Shown: positions 9,089 through 18,444 of the stretch, piece by piece | How positions within the stretch are numbered: position 1 is the stretch's first letter | Layout: each line of letters begins with the position of its first letter | From: Bryobacterales bacterium | GTDB taxonomy: Bacteria; Acidobacteriota; Terriglobia; Bryobacterales; Bryobacteraceae | DNA length: 64,000 bases | NCBI GenBank assembly: GCA_016721425.1 | Contig: JADKID010000012.1 | Coordinates: forward strand, 310,001 to 374,000 | Reading direction: 5' to 3' | Notes under the pieces: model-generated | Told to the model about the DNA's origin: nothing | The model's input: only the letters and a program-made list of their open reading frames with translations | The model's database searches: none | Program-made: the position numbers and the translations under genes

Positions 9089-9100
9089 AGTATTCACTAA
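9080..9100. promoter_or_regulatory. Possible TetR operator: direct repeat CACTAA
   Basis: CACTAA occurs at 9080-9085 and again at 9095-9100, a spacing of 15 nt, straddling the ATG of the TetR gene. The region is AT-rich against a GC-rich background. Binding here would cover the translation start and block the operon. This is inference from position only; the repeat is direct rather than inverted, which is less usual for TetR proteins. Confidence 0.3.
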
Positions 9101-9169
9101 TCTAGCAGGATTGGTGGGGGCGGTCAAACGGTGAAGTGCCGTTGCGCTGGGCGGTGGTGTGGGGCGAGG

Positions 9170-10465
9170 TTAGGGCTTCGCTGGTGCGGGTGGTGGCTCG
9201 GGGGCCGGGATCAGTTCGGGTGTAGCGGGGACGCGGCTGATCATCTGATTGGCGCGGCCTTTGCGTTTGCGGAGCTCGAAGGAATCGTAGAGGTCGCCGC
9301 GGGCGGTGCGGGATTCGTAAACGAGGCGGTCGCCGTCGATGCGGATGACCTGGAAGAGCTGGGTGTCCTGAGCGACGCGGGGCATATTGGGCTTGCGATC
9401 GATCTTGTACATTTTGGGGCCGGAGACGGAGACGACGTATACGGTGCCGGCGCGGCCTGTTTGAACACTGGCGCCGGTGACGACGTTGGTGCGGCCGTAG
9501 GTGTGATCGTGGCCGGTGAGCACCATATCGACGCCGTGCTTATCGAAGATGGGCTGGAAGAGCTCGCGCAGTTCTTTGTTGTCGCGGCCCTTGCCTGTGG
9601 AGAAGATCGGGTGGTGGAAGGTAACGAGGACCCACCGGGCGGTGGAGGTGGTAAGGAGATTGTCGAGCCAGGCGGCCTGTTCCTGGTGTTTCTCATTGGA
9701 GTTGATGGAGATCATGCGGACGCCCTGGACGTCGACGAAGTAGTTGGACTCCTCCAGACCGGGGACGCCGTTTTCCGGCAGAGTGAACTGTTTCCGCCAG
9801 TGGGCGGTGAAGACCTTCTTGGGGTACTCGTGGTTGCCGGGCGAGGGAAAGGAGGAGACGCTCTGGTTGATCCAACCGGCGGCACGGTGCCATTCACCCC
9901 AGAGGGCATCAGTGGAGCCGACGTTGACGAGATCGCCGGCGTGGACGATGAAGCGGGTGCGCGGGGCGCTGAGGAGGGCTTCGCGGATGACGCGAGACCA
10001 CATGCTGAAGATGTCGGTTTGAGCGTCGCCGACGTAGATGAACTCGATGGGCGCGGGGCCGGCGGAAGCGGTGCGGAACTGGTTCCACTCGCTCCAGTTG
10101 ACGCCGTCGCCGACGCGGTAGACGTAGACGGTATCGGGCTGGAGCGCGGTGAAGGAGACGGAGTGGTAGTGGGCCTCGTTGATGTCGCTTTTGAGCGATT
10201 CGGTGGCGGCGGTAAACTGCTTTGCCTGTTTGGGGAACTGGGGACCGTGGGTGGCGGGGGCGATTTCGGCGAGGCCCTTTTCGATGGAGGTATCGGTGCG
10301 CCAGGTGACGGCCTGCGTGGTGGCAGGATCGCCGGACCAGGTGAGGATGATGCGATCCGGCGCGGGAGTGGGGCGGTAGGTCTGTTCGGGGGCGACCTTC
10401 TGCGGCGGGTGGGCGGAGAGGAGCGAGAGGCAGCAGAAGGTTGCGGCGAGGGGTCTGAGAAGCAT
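9170..10465 (-). CDS. Secreted purple acid phosphatase-like metallophosphoesterase
   Basis: The protein has 431 residues with a signal peptide (MLLRPLAATFCCLSLLSA). An N-terminal fibronectin-III-like domain (PDRIILTWSGDPATTQAVTW to about residue 135) precedes a calcineurin-type catalytic domain. Metal ligands are visible in order: VGDAQTD, HAGDLVNVG, SPGNHE, TFHHPIF and LTGHDHTYGR. This is the purple acid phosphatase domain order. It would act in the periplasm or outside the cell on phosphate esters, a phosphate-scavenging role common in soil bacteria. The gene stands alone, 38 nt from the aspartyl protease gene upstream on the same strand, so co-transcription is possible. Confidence 0.88.
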   Translation of the reverse strand: MLLRPLAATFCCLSLLSAHPPQKVAPEQTYRPTPAPDRIILTWSGDPATTQAVTWRTDTSIEKGLAEIAPATHGPQFPKQAKQFTAATESLKSDINEAHYHSVSFTALQPDTVYVYRVGDGVNWSEWNQFRTASAGPAPIEFIYVGDAQTDIFSMWSRVIREALLSAPRTRFIVHAGDLVNVGSTDALWGEWHRAAGWINQSVSSFPSPGNHEYPKKVFTAHWRKQFTLPENGVPGLEESNYFVDVQGVRMISINSNEKHQEQAAWLDNLLTTSTARWVLVTFHHPIFSTGKGRDNKELRELFQPIFDKHGVDMVLTGHDHTYGRTNVVTGASVQTGRAGTVYVVSVSGPKMYKIDRKPNMPRVAQDTQLFQVIRIDGDRLVYESRTARGDLYDSFELRKRKGRANQMISRVPATPELIPAPEPPPAPAKP

Positions 10466-10503
10466 CCTCTCTAACTTACCTGATGGGTGATGACGGGAGG
10501 ATG

Positions 10504-11697
10504 TCAGACCATGCGTGTGAGGAGGATTTCGATAATAAACTGGCGATCCGCCCGTTGGAGCTTGAGCCGGACCTTCTGACCGGCGCGGCGGAGGTGGAGG
10601 CGCAGCGATTCGATATCGAAAGAGCCCGAGGGACGGCCATCGATTTCGAGGAGTCGGTCCCCGGCCAGCACACCGGCGTTGGCGGCGGGCGAACCGGAGA
10701 AGACGGTACGGACGCTGAAATCGCGAAAGCTCCCGCCGGAGGCGCTCCAGCGGAGGCCGGACATATCCGCCTCGAATGGCGCTGTGAGGCGGGCAGAGGG
10801 TTCAAGAAACAGGCGGTTGCGGGAGATATCGTAGGTGACGCGGAAGCGATGAAGAAGCTCGCCGCCGATGGTGCCGGCGATGTCGGATTTCGCCAGAGTA
10901 CCGCCGCGCGCCTCAGTGAGAGTAATGACCGGACGGGGGAAACTGGCGCCAGCAAGAGAGACGCTGGCAACCCGTGTGATCCACATCGCGGATGTGCCGC
11001 CGACACCCATCATCTGATCCTGAATGGAGCGCTCGCCGGCGCGCCGCGCTGCCTCCAGCAGTCCGTGTTTTTGGACGAACGGGGAGGATAAGGTGAGCGT
11101 GGCCTCGGCGGCGCCAGAATCGATAATGAACTCGCCGGAGAGGGGCGGTTGCCCGGCGAAGTTCAGTCCGACGGTGATGCGCGGCACGCCGAAGCGATCC
11201 GCCTTCACCGGCACGGTAGCGCCCCGACCGGAGTAGGTCCAGGTGGCTGGGTCGTAGAGCCGCAGGGAGCATGGGCCGGTATCGTGCTCCACAACGTAGC
11301 GCTTGAGGAGGCTCGCGCCGATCAGGCCATCGAGAGCGTAACCCTTGCGGGCGGCGATGGGGTCCATCGGGACGGCATAGACGGGATCAGCGGGCAACTC
11401 GAAGTCACCAATGCGGAGCCGGACGTCTTGCATCAGGGCGGCGGAGGTGGAGCCATCGCCGCCCCCGTTGGCAGTGCCAATGCTTGGAGGGAACGGCAGA
11501 TTGAGCCGCTGCGCCTGGGTCCAGTTGATGATGTGCACTGCGGCTGCAGTATCGAGTTGGAACTGGACGGGGCGGCTGCCATTCACGCTCGTCCGGACGT
11601 ATATTCCGTTGGCGTGGACTTCGCAGGGGATGACGGCTATGGGTGATTGTGCTTTGCCCACGCAGCAGAGAAACAGGGCGGCCAGGTGGAGGCGCAT
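10504..11697 (-). CDS. Secreted retropepsin-like aspartyl protease with C-terminal PDZ domain
   Basis: The protein has 397 residues from ATG 11697, giving the signal peptide MRLHLAALFLCCVGKAQS. Two aspartyl protease half-sites are visible: FQLDTAAAVHIIN (about residue 50) and EFIIDSGAAEATLTL (about residue 205), so the first site reads D-T-A where D-T-G is usual. The C-terminal 90 residues form a PDZ-like domain (GSPAANAGVLAGDRLLEIDGRP). This two-part architecture is widespread in acidobacterial secreted proteins. The substrate is unknown. The changed Gly in the first motif leaves some doubt about catalysis, although D-T-A is seen in some retropepsin-like families. Confidence 0.75.
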   Translation of the reverse strand: MRLHLAALFLCCVGKAQSPIAVIPCEVHANGIYVRTSVNGSRPVQFQLDTAAAVHIINWTQAQRLNLPFPPSIGTANGGGDGSTSAALMQDVRLRIGDFELPADPVYAVPMDPIAARKGYALDGLIGASLLKRYVVEHDTGPCSLRLYDPATWTYSGRGATVPVKADRFGVPRITVGLNFAGQPPLSGEFIIDSGAAEATLTLSSPFVQKHGLLEAARRAGERSIQDQMMGVGGTSAMWITRVASVSLAGASFPRPVITLTEARGGTLAKSDIAGTIGGELLHRFRVTYDISRNRLFLEPSARLTAPFEADMSGLRWSASGGSFRDFSVRTVFSGSPAANAGVLAGDRLLEIDGRPSGSFDIESLRLHLRRAGQKVRLKLQRADRQFIIEILLTRMV

Positions 11698-11787
11698 GTC
11701 CAGGTAGACACCGCACACGGGCGCCGGTTCCGGCCCTCATTCCAACGAGTACTTTACATTACAAAGAACTTCTCGCATACTGGCAGC

Positions 11788-12969
11788 ATGACACTCAAAC
11801 GGCTGACTGCCATCGGATTCATTTTTGCGTGTACCGCCTGTGCGTGGTGGATCCTTTCCGCGACGATTTTCGCGCGGACGTACAAGACCGGCTCCCTGTT
11901 GCGCGGGCAGGTGGAATCGGCGTGGGGCTCACAGCAGAAGCAGAAGCCGCCCATGGCGCGGGTGAGCGAGAGGGCACCGGATGGGAAGGAGCGATGGCGA
12001 CTGTTGCCGCTGGAACGGACGGACGCGCGGGTGCAGCTCGATTTGGACTATCGCCAGAAGGGGTTGCTGTGGTTCAGCACGTACCGAACTGCATTCGAGG
12101 CGGAGTACGCGTTCCGGAACGATGGACCGGACGCTGTGACCGCCGAGTTTCACCTGGAACTGCCGGCGGCCAAGGCGGTGTACGACGATCTGGCGGTGTA
12201 CCGGAATGCGGCGCCGCTGGTGTTGGCCCACATCGGCAGAGCAGTTGTTACGGATTTGGCGCTGGCGGCAGGCGAGACCGCGACTGTGCGGGTGACCTAC
12301 AAATCACAGGGGTTGGACCGGTGGTCATATGAATTTGGCGAAGGGGCACACCAGGTGAAGAGTTTTCAGTGCCGCGTGAAGACGAACTTCCAGGGCGTGG
12401 ATTTTCCGGAGAACTCACTTTCACCGACAACGAAGCGCGATACCGGTGGCGGGTGGGAACTGGAGTGGAGGTATCGCAATCTGGTGTCGGGCCTGCCGAT
12501 TATCATTGGGATGCCGGAGCATACGCAGCCGGGTCCGCTGGCGGGGGAGATCAGCACGTTCGCTCCGGTGTCGCTGTTCTTTTTCTTCTTTCTGATGATG
12601 ATGCTGACGACGATGAAAGGCGTGGAACTGCATCCGGTGAACTACTTCTTTCTGGCCTGCGCGTTCTTTGCGTTCCATCTGCTGCTGGCGTACCTGGTGG
12701 ACCACATCTCGATCCACGTGGCGTTCGTGATCTGCTCGGCGGTATCGATCGCGCTGGTGGTGAGCTACCTGCGACTGGTGGCGGGCTTGCGATTTGCCGT
12801 GGTGGAGGCGGGGCTGACGCAGTTCGCCTACCTGGTGCTGTTTTCCTACGCGTTCTTCTTCCCCGGATACACGGGGCTGGCGGTGACGGTGGGGGCGATC
12901 GTCACTCTGTTCCTGATGATGCAGTGGACCGGGCGCGTCCGGTGGGCGGAGCGGCTGAACGCGAACTAG
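11788..12969 (+). CDS. CreD-like inner membrane protein
   Basis: The protein has 393 residues from ATG 11788. It begins with a signal anchor (LTAIGFIFACTACAWWILSATIF), then a periplasmic beta-rich domain of about 220 residues. At the C-terminus it has five or six closely spaced hydrophobic segments starting FFFFFLMMMLTTMKGVELHPV. The block VELHPVNYFFLACAFFAFHLLL, which follows the periplasmic domain, matches the conserved MHPVQY-type segment of the inner membrane CreD family. E. coli CreD is longer (about 450 residues). No CreBC two-component genes are adjacent, so CreD-like describes similarity, not role. Its end overlaps the converging SDR gene by 4 nt. Confidence 0.65.
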   Translation: MTLKRLTAIGFIFACTACAWWILSATIFARTYKTGSLLRGQVESAWGSQQKQKPPMARVSERAPDGKERWRLLPLERTDARVQLDLDYRQKGLLWFSTYRTAFEAEYAFRNDGPDAVTAEFHLELPAAKAVYDDLAVYRNAAPLVLAHIGRAVVTDLALAAGETATVRVTYKSQGLDRWSYEFGEGAHQVKSFQCRVKTNFQGVDFPENSLSPTTKRDTGGGWELEWRYRNLVSGLPIIIGMPEHTQPGPLAGEISTFAPVSLFFFFFLMMMLTTMKGVELHPVNYFFLACAFFAFHLLLAYLVDHISIHVAFVICSAVSIALVVSYLRLVAGLRFAVVEAGLTQFAYLVLFSYAFFFPGYTGLAVTVGAIVTLFLMMQWTGRVRWAERLNAN

Positions 12970-13781
12970 CCCGCGTAGAGGGTCATGCCGCCGTCGACAC
13001 GGATGATCTGGCCGTTGACGAAGCGGGCGGCAGGGCCGGCGAGGAAGGCGACGACGTCGGCGATCTCGGCGGGTTCGCCGTAGCGGTTGAGGGAGGCGCC
13101 GGCGTCCATCATGGCGGGATCGACTTTGCGGGTGGCGACGAAGCGGGCGGTTTTGGTGGGGCCGGGGCTGACGGCATTGACTCTGACGCCCTGGGTGCGG
13201 AGTTCGGCGGCGAGGCAGCGGGTGTAGTGGACGACGGCGGCCTTGAGGGTGGAGTAGACGACCTCGGGCGAGGTGCCGAAGTGGGCGGCGGCGGAGGCGA
13301 TGTTGATGACGGCGCCGCCGCCGGCGGCGATCATGGCGGGACAGAAGGCCTGGCACATCAGCATGGTGCCGATGAGATTGTTGTTGATGAGGGTTTGGAT
13401 ATCGAGGAGGGAGATATCGAGGGCGTTGTTGGGGTTGGGCTTGCCGCCCTGGGCGCCGATGTCGCCGCCGGCGCAGTTGACGAGCACGTTGACGGGGCCG
13501 AGTTTGGCGGTGATCTCCTCGGCCATGCGGCGGACGGCAGCCTGATCGCCGATGTTGCCGGTGACGGCCATGGTGCGGGTGCCGTAGCGCTCGATTTCTT
13601 TGGCGACGGCGCCGAGATCTGGGGCCTCGCCGTATTTGGCGGGGGCGTTCCAATCGATGTCGTGGATGATGACGTCGGCTCCGAGCTCGGCGAGGCGTTC
13701 GGCGATGGTGCGACCGAGGCCGCGGCCGGAGCCGGTGACGAAGGCGACTTTTCCGGACAGGGTGGGATTTACATTGCTCAT
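12966..13781 (-). CDS. Short-chain dehydrogenase/reductase (SDR)
   Basis: A 271-residue classical SDR. The Rossmann motif TGSGRGLG (Gly-rich dinucleotide site) is near residue 17. Then come NVLVNCAGG, the catalytic Ser in INIASAAAHF, the YSTLK catalytic Tyr/Lys motif, and VNAVSPGPTKT, with the C-terminal DGGMTLYAG. The acidic DIDW after the second strand would favour NAD over NADP. The gene lies 10 nt after a sugar isomerase-like gene on the same strand, itself 4 nt after an esterase. A sugar-catabolic oxidation is therefore plausible, but no substrate can be named. Confidence 0.88.
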   Translation of the reverse strand: MSNVNPTLSGKVAFVTGSGRGLGRTIAERLAELGADVIIHDIDWNAPAKYGEAPDLGAVAKEIERYGTRTMAVTGNIGDQAAVRRMAEEITAKLGPVNVLVNCAGGDIGAQGGKPNPNNALDISLLDIQTLINNNLIGTMLMCQAFCPAMIAAGGGAVINIASAAAHFGTSPEVVYSTLKAAVVHYTRCLAAELRTQGVRVNAVSPGPTKTARFVATRKVDPAMMDAGASLNRYGEPAEIADVVAFLAGPAARFVNGQIIRVDGGMTLYAG

Positions 13782-13791
13782 TGGGTTACTC

Positions 13792-14775
13792 CTACATCCA
13801 ACCGAGAGATTTCATATTGGCGGCGCTGCGATGGATCATATCCAACTCGTATTGCACGATGGTTTCGGCACTGTCGCCGCGTTCCCAGGGCGTGCGGTAA
13901 TCGGCGTCATCGGGCAGGCGGCGGAGGCGGGCGGCGGCGAGGCAGGGGCCGAGCTGGGCGGCGGTTCTGGATGGGTAGCCGTTCCACCACTCGGGGCGAA
14001 AGAGGCGGACGTGGCGGGCCTCCAGGGCACCGGGTTCGAGCGAGGCGGTGAGGGTCTGATGGTGCTGGGCCAGGATGGCGGCGAGCTCCTGGAAGGGCAC
14101 TGCGCCGTCGCCGATGGCACAGCGGACGAGGCGGTAGCCCTCGTTGGTCCACTGGGCGTTGTAGTCCTTGAGGTGGACGTGGCGAACGAGCGGGGCGACA
14201 CGGCGGGCAAACTCGAGGGGCGCCTCACCGACGGCGAGTGGGTTGCCGGTATCGATGCAGATGCCGACGTTGGGGCCGGATTCGACGCAGAAATCGAGCA
14301 GCTCCTGGCTACCGAAATCCTGGTGGTTTTCGATGGCGAGGACGAGGCCCAACGCGGCGGCCTGGGGGGCGTAGGTCTGGAGGTTGTGGCGGGCGTTGGC
14401 GATGAACTCGCGCCAGTGCGGGCCGCAGGCGTTGCGATCGCCACAGAGGACGGGGCTGAGGCCGAGGCGGATGGTTTTTGCATCGACGGCGAGGGCGGAT
14501 CGAATGGCGGTATCGAGGCCTTCGAGCGGGGGACCGAGGCTGATGACGGGCGTCATGCCGAGGGCGGCAATGCGCTGGCGGACGGACTGCGCGGCGGCGG
14601 GCGTGAGTTCGGTGATCCAGGAGTTATGGAGCTCGATAGTTTTGGCGTTGAGCTGGCTGGCAATCTCGATGAAGCCCTCGAGACCGCGGCCGGCGGGGTT
14701 GGCGCGCGGGGTGCCGCGGCCCTGGAGGCCGAGGTAGTAGGTGAGGCCGTAGGGATTGAGTCCGAGGTGGAACAT
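13792..14775 (-). CDS. Sugar phosphate isomerase/epimerase family protein (xylose isomerase-like TIM barrel)
   Basis: A 327-residue AP-endonuclease-2/xylose-isomerase-like barrel. Candidate metal ligands occur in the usual order: Glu in VLAIENHQDFG, Asp in VGICIDTGNPLAVG, His in VRHVHLKDYNAQW and a late Glu in TASLEPGALE. Family members isomerise or epimerise sugars and polyols, or act on inositol derivatives. The operon neighbours, an SDR downstream and a feruloyl-esterase-like protein upstream, point to carbohydrate breakdown. The gene is separated from each neighbour by only 4-10 nt. There is no signal peptide, so it acts in the cytoplasm. Confidence 0.8.
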   Translation of the reverse strand: MFHLGLNPYGLTYYLGLQGRGTPRANPAGRGLEGFIEIASQLNAKTIELHNSWITELTPAAAQSVRQRIAALGMTPVISLGPPLEGLDTAIRSALAVDAKTIRLGLSPVLCGDRNACGPHWREFIANARHNLQTYAPQAAALGLVLAIENHQDFGSQELLDFCVESGPNVGICIDTGNPLAVGEAPLEFARRVAPLVRHVHLKDYNAQWTNEGYRLVRCAIGDGAVPFQELAAILAQHHQTLTASLEPGALEARHVRLFRPEWWNGYPSRTAAQLGPCLAAARLRRLPDDADYRTPWERGDSAETIVQYELDMIHRSAANMKSLGWM

Positions 14776-14779
14776 ACCT

Positions 14780-15928
14780 TTAGAACAATAGCGGAGCGAA
14801 CTGGTTCAAGTGGCGGCGCCAGGTCTGCCATTCGTGGGAGGTGCCTTGCGAGGCCCAGAAGACGTTGTGGATGCCGGCCTTATCGAGGGCGTCATGGAGG
14901 ACGACGACAGAATCGTGGATGCGCTGCTCGCCGGTGCCTGCGCCGAGCCAGAGAAGGCGGATTTTTTTGTTGAAGGCAGCGGGATCGGCAAAGGCTCCGC
15001 CGAAGGATGTCTTGGGATCGAAGGCGTTGCGCTGGGGCGCGCTGAAGGCGCCGATCCAGGCGAAAGTGTCGAGGTGGGTGAGCGCGATCTGGAGAGTCTG
15101 CATGCCGCCCATGGAGAGGCCGGCCATGGCGCGGGACTCGCGTTTGGCAATAGTGCGGAAGGTGTGATCGATAGTGGGGATGATGTCGTTGAGGAGAACG
15201 GTTTCGAAGGCGGTGAACTGGCCGGGGCCGGGGGCGGCGGGCTGGCCGGGGAGGACGGCGTAGCCCTGATCCATGACGACGATCATGGGCTTGGCCTTGC
15301 CGGCGGCGATGAGGTTATCGAGGATGAAGTTGGCGCGGCCCTGGACGGTCCAGCCGCGCTCGTCTTCGCCGGAGCCGTGCTGGAGGTAGAGGACGGGGTA
15401 GCGCTTTTTGGGATTGGCGTCGTAGGCGGCGGGGGTGTAGACGTAGGCGCGGCGCCAGGCGCTGGTGGACTTGGAGAAATACCAGTGGATGCGGGTGTCG
15501 CCGTGGGGGACGTCGCGGGCGGCGTAGTAATCGGCGCCGGACTCGGGCACGTCGATGCCGCTGGACTGGCGGCCCCAGCCGAAGAAGGTCTCGCTGGCGG
15601 GATCGTTGACGATGACGCCATCGACGAGGAACCAGTAGTAGTGGAAGCCGGGGACGGCGGGCGGGGTGGTGATGGACCAGACGCCATCGGCGCCGCGGGT
15701 CATCTCCATGGGTCCTTTGCCGAGGCCGTTGTCGTCGCCGCCGGGCTGAAGCTGGACCTTGGCGGCGTTGGGAGCCTTGAAGCGGAAGGTAACGCGATTG
15801 TCGGAGTGGGTGACGGGGAACGCGGCGCCGCGGACGTTGGTGGAAGCGGGAGTGGAGGCGGGTGTGGCGGCGGGCTGCGCGAGGCAGGAGGCAGCGAGAA
15901 GAAGAGAGCTGAGGAAGATGCGGAGCAT
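14780..15928 (-). CDS. Secreted CE1-type esterase (feruloyl/acetylxylan esterase-like)
   Basis: The protein has 382 residues from ATG 15928 with the signal peptide MLRIFLSSLLLAASCLAQ. An N-terminal immunoglobulin-like/CBM48-type domain (HSDNRVTFRFKAPNAAKVQL through VPGFHYYWFLVDG) precedes an esterase-D-type alpha/beta hydrolase. Visible catalytic parts are AGLSMGGMQTL (nucleophile Ser) and GTSHEWQTWRRHL (His). RYPVLYLQHGSGEDE is the oxyanion-side strand. This is the layout of secreted feruloyl and acetylxylan esterases that trim plant polysaccharides. A much longer frame continues upstream through the regulator gene, but it is Ser/Pro-rich noise, so the internal ATG is used. Confidence 0.85.
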   Translation of the reverse strand: MLRIFLSSLLLAASCLAQPAATPASTPASTNVRGAAFPVTHSDNRVTFRFKAPNAAKVQLQPGGDDNGLGKGPMEMTRGADGVWSITTPPAVPGFHYYWFLVDGVIVNDPASETFFGWGRQSSGIDVPESGADYYAARDVPHGDTRIHWYFSKSTSAWRRAYVYTPAAYDANPKKRYPVLYLQHGSGEDERGWTVQGRANFILDNLIAAGKAKPMIVVMDQGYAVLPGQPAAPGPGQFTAFETVLLNDIIPTIDHTFRTIAKRESRAMAGLSMGGMQTLQIALTHLDTFAWIGAFSAPQRNAFDPKTSFGGAFADPAAFNKKIRLLWLGAGTGEQRIHDSVVVLHDALDKAGIHNVFWASQGTSHEWQTWRRHLNQFAPLLF

Positions 15929-15962
15929 AGTCACGCTCCAGTGTATGCCCGTGCGGGGTGGC

Positions 15963-17299
15963 TCAGGCGAGGCCGTATTCCTTGAGGCGGTACTGGAGAG
16001 TGCGGAGGCTGATACCGAGCTCGCGGGCAGCGTGGGTGCGATTGCCTTCGTGGCGCTGGAGGGCCTCTTCGATGGCGCGGCGTTCGAGGTCGCGCATGTT
16101 GAGGGTGCCGGCGGCGGCTCCGAGCGGAGCGCTGTGGGCGCCGGCGAAGGGGAAGTGTTCTGGGAGGATGGATTCGTCGGCGAGAATGGCGGCGCGTTCG
16201 ATGGCGTTTTCGAGTTCGCGAACGTTGCCGGGCCAGGGGTGGGCGCGGAGGGCGTAGCGGGCGTCGTCGCTGAGGCGGAGGGATAATTTTTCGAACTGGC
16301 GGGCAGCGCGGCCGAGGAAGAGTTCGGCGAGGGCGTCGATATCGGCGGGGCGCTCGCGGAGCGGGGGGATCTCGATGGGGAAGGTGCTGAGGCGGAAGTA
16401 AAGATCGGCGCGGAAGCGGCCTTGCTGAACGTTGCGTTGGAGATCCTGGTTGGTGGCGGCGATGATGCGGACATCGACGGGGACGCTCTGGCCGCCGCCG
16501 ACGCGATCGAGGACGCGTTCCTGGAGCACGCGGAGGAGTTTGGATTGGAGGGCGGCATCGAGCTCGCCGATTTCGTCGAGGAAGAGAGTGCCGCCGGCGG
16601 CGCGCTCGAAGACGCCGCTGTGACGATCGGTGGCGCCGGTGAATGCGCCGCGCTCGTGGCCGAAGAGTTCGCTTTCGATGAGCGTGGGCGAGAGAGCGGC
16701 ACAGTTGACGGCGGTGAAGGGCATGGAGGAGCGGCGGCTGTGGGCGTGGAGGCAGCGGGCGATGACTTCCTTGCCGACACCGCTTTCACCGAGGAGGAGG
16801 ACGGTGGCGGGGGTGGGCGCGACGCGCTGAAGGAGGCCGAGGATGTGGACCATGCGCTGATCACGGGCGACCATGGCTCCGCACATGCCGGGATTCTCGG
16901 ACGTTGGCGGCGGGGCGGGCTCGGGCGAGGCAGTGTTGAGGGCGAGAGCGCGGCGGACCAGGCGGCGGAGCTCATCGGGGCTGCGGAGTGGTTTTTCGAG
17001 GTAATCGAGGGCGCCGCGCTTCATGGCATCGACGGCAGTGGAGACGGTACCGAAGCCGGTGATGAGGACGAAGGGAGTTTGGGGGCGTGTTCGGCGAACC
17101 ACTTCTGCACGTCGAGGCCATCGCCATCGGGGAGCTTGAGGTCTGAGATGACGAGAGAGAAGGAATGGGATGAGCAGAGGCGCCTGGCGTCTGCGACTTT
17201 GGCGGCGGTCTCGACGGGGTAGCCTTCGCCTGCGAGGATGGTTTCCAGCAGCTTGCGGAAGCCGGGATCGTCATCGACAACCAGAATGGGGTTGATCAT
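15963..17299 (-). CDS. NtrC-type sigma-54 response regulator, receiver domain frameshifted
   Basis: The receiver domain begins MINPILVVDDDPGFRKLLE and includes the phospho-Asp region VISDLKLPDGDG. The sequence then changes frame at a run of five G on the plus strand (17081-17085). It resumes with TPFVLITGFGTVSTAVDAMKRGALDYLEKP, which holds the conserved Thr and Lys. One missing C explains the shift. The remainder is intact: AAA+ domain with Walker A GESGVGKE, the sigma-54 contact loop GAFTGA, Walker B GTLFLDEIGEL, an R-finger region (RADLYFRL), and a Fis-type helix-turn-helix (NRTHAARELGISLRTLQYRL). ATG 17299 overlaps the kinase stop (ATGA). A GTG at 17102 could start the second half alone. 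Confidence 0.8.
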
Positions 17300-18399
17300 T
17301 TCGTGCTCCATCGGATTTCGGCGCAGGCTCCGGTGGGCCGCGCATTGGTGAGCTGGACGTTGCCGTTTAGCGCCCGCACGAGATTGCGGACGATGGCGAG
17401 GCCGAGGCCGGTGCCCTGGGCCTTGGTGGTAACGAAGGGCTGGAAGAGTTTCGGGCGAAGCTCGGGGGGAATGCCGGGGCCGTTGTCGGTGACCCGGATG
17501 AGGCCGGGCTCAGCGTGGAGGCTGACCTGGTCACCGGCTTCGATGGCGTTGCGCAGGAGATTGAGGACGGCCTGTTCGAGCATGTCGGGATCGGTGCGGA
17601 GTTGAAAATCGGCGGCGTGGAAGGCGACAAGGGGGGCGTGGGGGCGAAGGCGGATTTCCATTTCGCGCCAGGAGATCACGCGCCATTTGGGCTGGGGGGC
17701 GCGGGCGTAAGCGAGGAGGTCTTTGACAAGTTGCTCCAGGCGGCCGGTCTGCTCGAGAGAGGTATCGAGCCAGATGCGGGTGTCGCCGGTGGCGCGTTCC
17801 TGGGCGAGCTGGAGGAAGCCCTTGAGGGCGCCGAGGGGATTGCGGATCTCGTGGGCGAGGACGGCCGACATCTGGCCGAGCTCGGCGAGGCGGGCGAGGC
17901 GGGCTTGTTTCTCGCGGGCCCAGACGGCGTAGGCCATGAGGGCGCCCATCATGAGGGCGACGGCGATGGAGAGGTAGAGGTTCTGGCGGGGGCGGGCGGT
18001 GAGGAAATCGGCGGCCTTGGGGTTGAGATCGAGGCGGGCGAGACGGGCGCCGGCAGGGGTGTGATAGGGGACCCAGGCGCGGAAGCCGGAGGGGGAAGAC
18101 TCTTCGAGACGGAAGAGCTCCTGGCCATTGAAGAAGGGACGGATGGAGGGCTCGGCGGCGGAATCGGATGGGCCGTAGGTGCGGACGTCGAGCAGGGCTG
18201 GTTCCTCTTCGGTGACCTGTTGAATGGGGAGCTGCTCCAGGCGGGCGGCGATTTCGGCGGCCTTGTTGCGCAGGAAGGCGCCGCGGGCCTGCTCGAGCTC
18301 GCGCAGCATGAGCAGTGCGTTGACGAGGAGGACGAGCGGCAGGACCAGGAGCAGACCGGCCACAACCCTCCAGATCAGCCTGGATGGAATCGTAGACAT
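17296..18399 (-). CDS. Membrane sensor histidine kinase partner of the NtrC-type regulator
   Basis: A 367-residue kinase with an N-terminal membrane helix (WRVVAGLLLVLPLVLLVNALL) and a periplasmic sensor of about 110 residues. A second membrane helix (LYLSIAVALMMGALMAYAVW) follows. The DHp His lies in VLAHEIRNPLGALKGF. The ATPase domain has the N box NLLRNAIEAG, the G1 box DNGPGIPPEL and the G2 box GTGLGLAIVRN. The stop overlaps the regulator start by ATGA, so the pair is translationally coupled. The sensor domain has no recognised ligand. Next to it lie the genes of the 18-27 kb secreted redox/metal-like cluster, which may be its target, but this is inference from position. Confidence 0.88.
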   Translation of the reverse strand: MSTIPSRLIWRVVAGLLLVLPLVLLVNALLMLRELEQARGAFLRNKAAEIAARLEQLPIQQVTEEEPALLDVRTYGPSDSAAEPSIRPFFNGQELFRLEESSPSGFRAWVPYHTPAGARLARLDLNPKAADFLTARPRQNLYLSIAVALMMGALMAYAVWAREKQARLARLAELGQMSAVLAHEIRNPLGALKGFLQLAQERATGDTRIWLDTSLEQTGRLEQLVKDLLAYARAPQPKWRVISWREMEIRLRPHAPLVAFHAADFQLRTDPDMLEQAVLNLLRNAIEAGDQVSLHAEPGLIRVTDNGPGIPPELRPKLFQPFVTTKAQGTGLGLAIVRNLVRALNGNVQLTNARPTGACAEIRWSTK

Positions 18400-18444
18400 A
18401 CTTCTGAATGTGGGGATGCAGAAACTGCGTGGTTGGTGACCGCG

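Noticed and set aside
14780..16975. A 731-codon frame joining the CE1 esterase to about 350 extra N-terminal residues
   Set aside because: The extra residues are the out-of-frame reading of the NtrC-type regulator (Ser/Pro-rich). The esterase has its own ATG and signal peptide at 15928.
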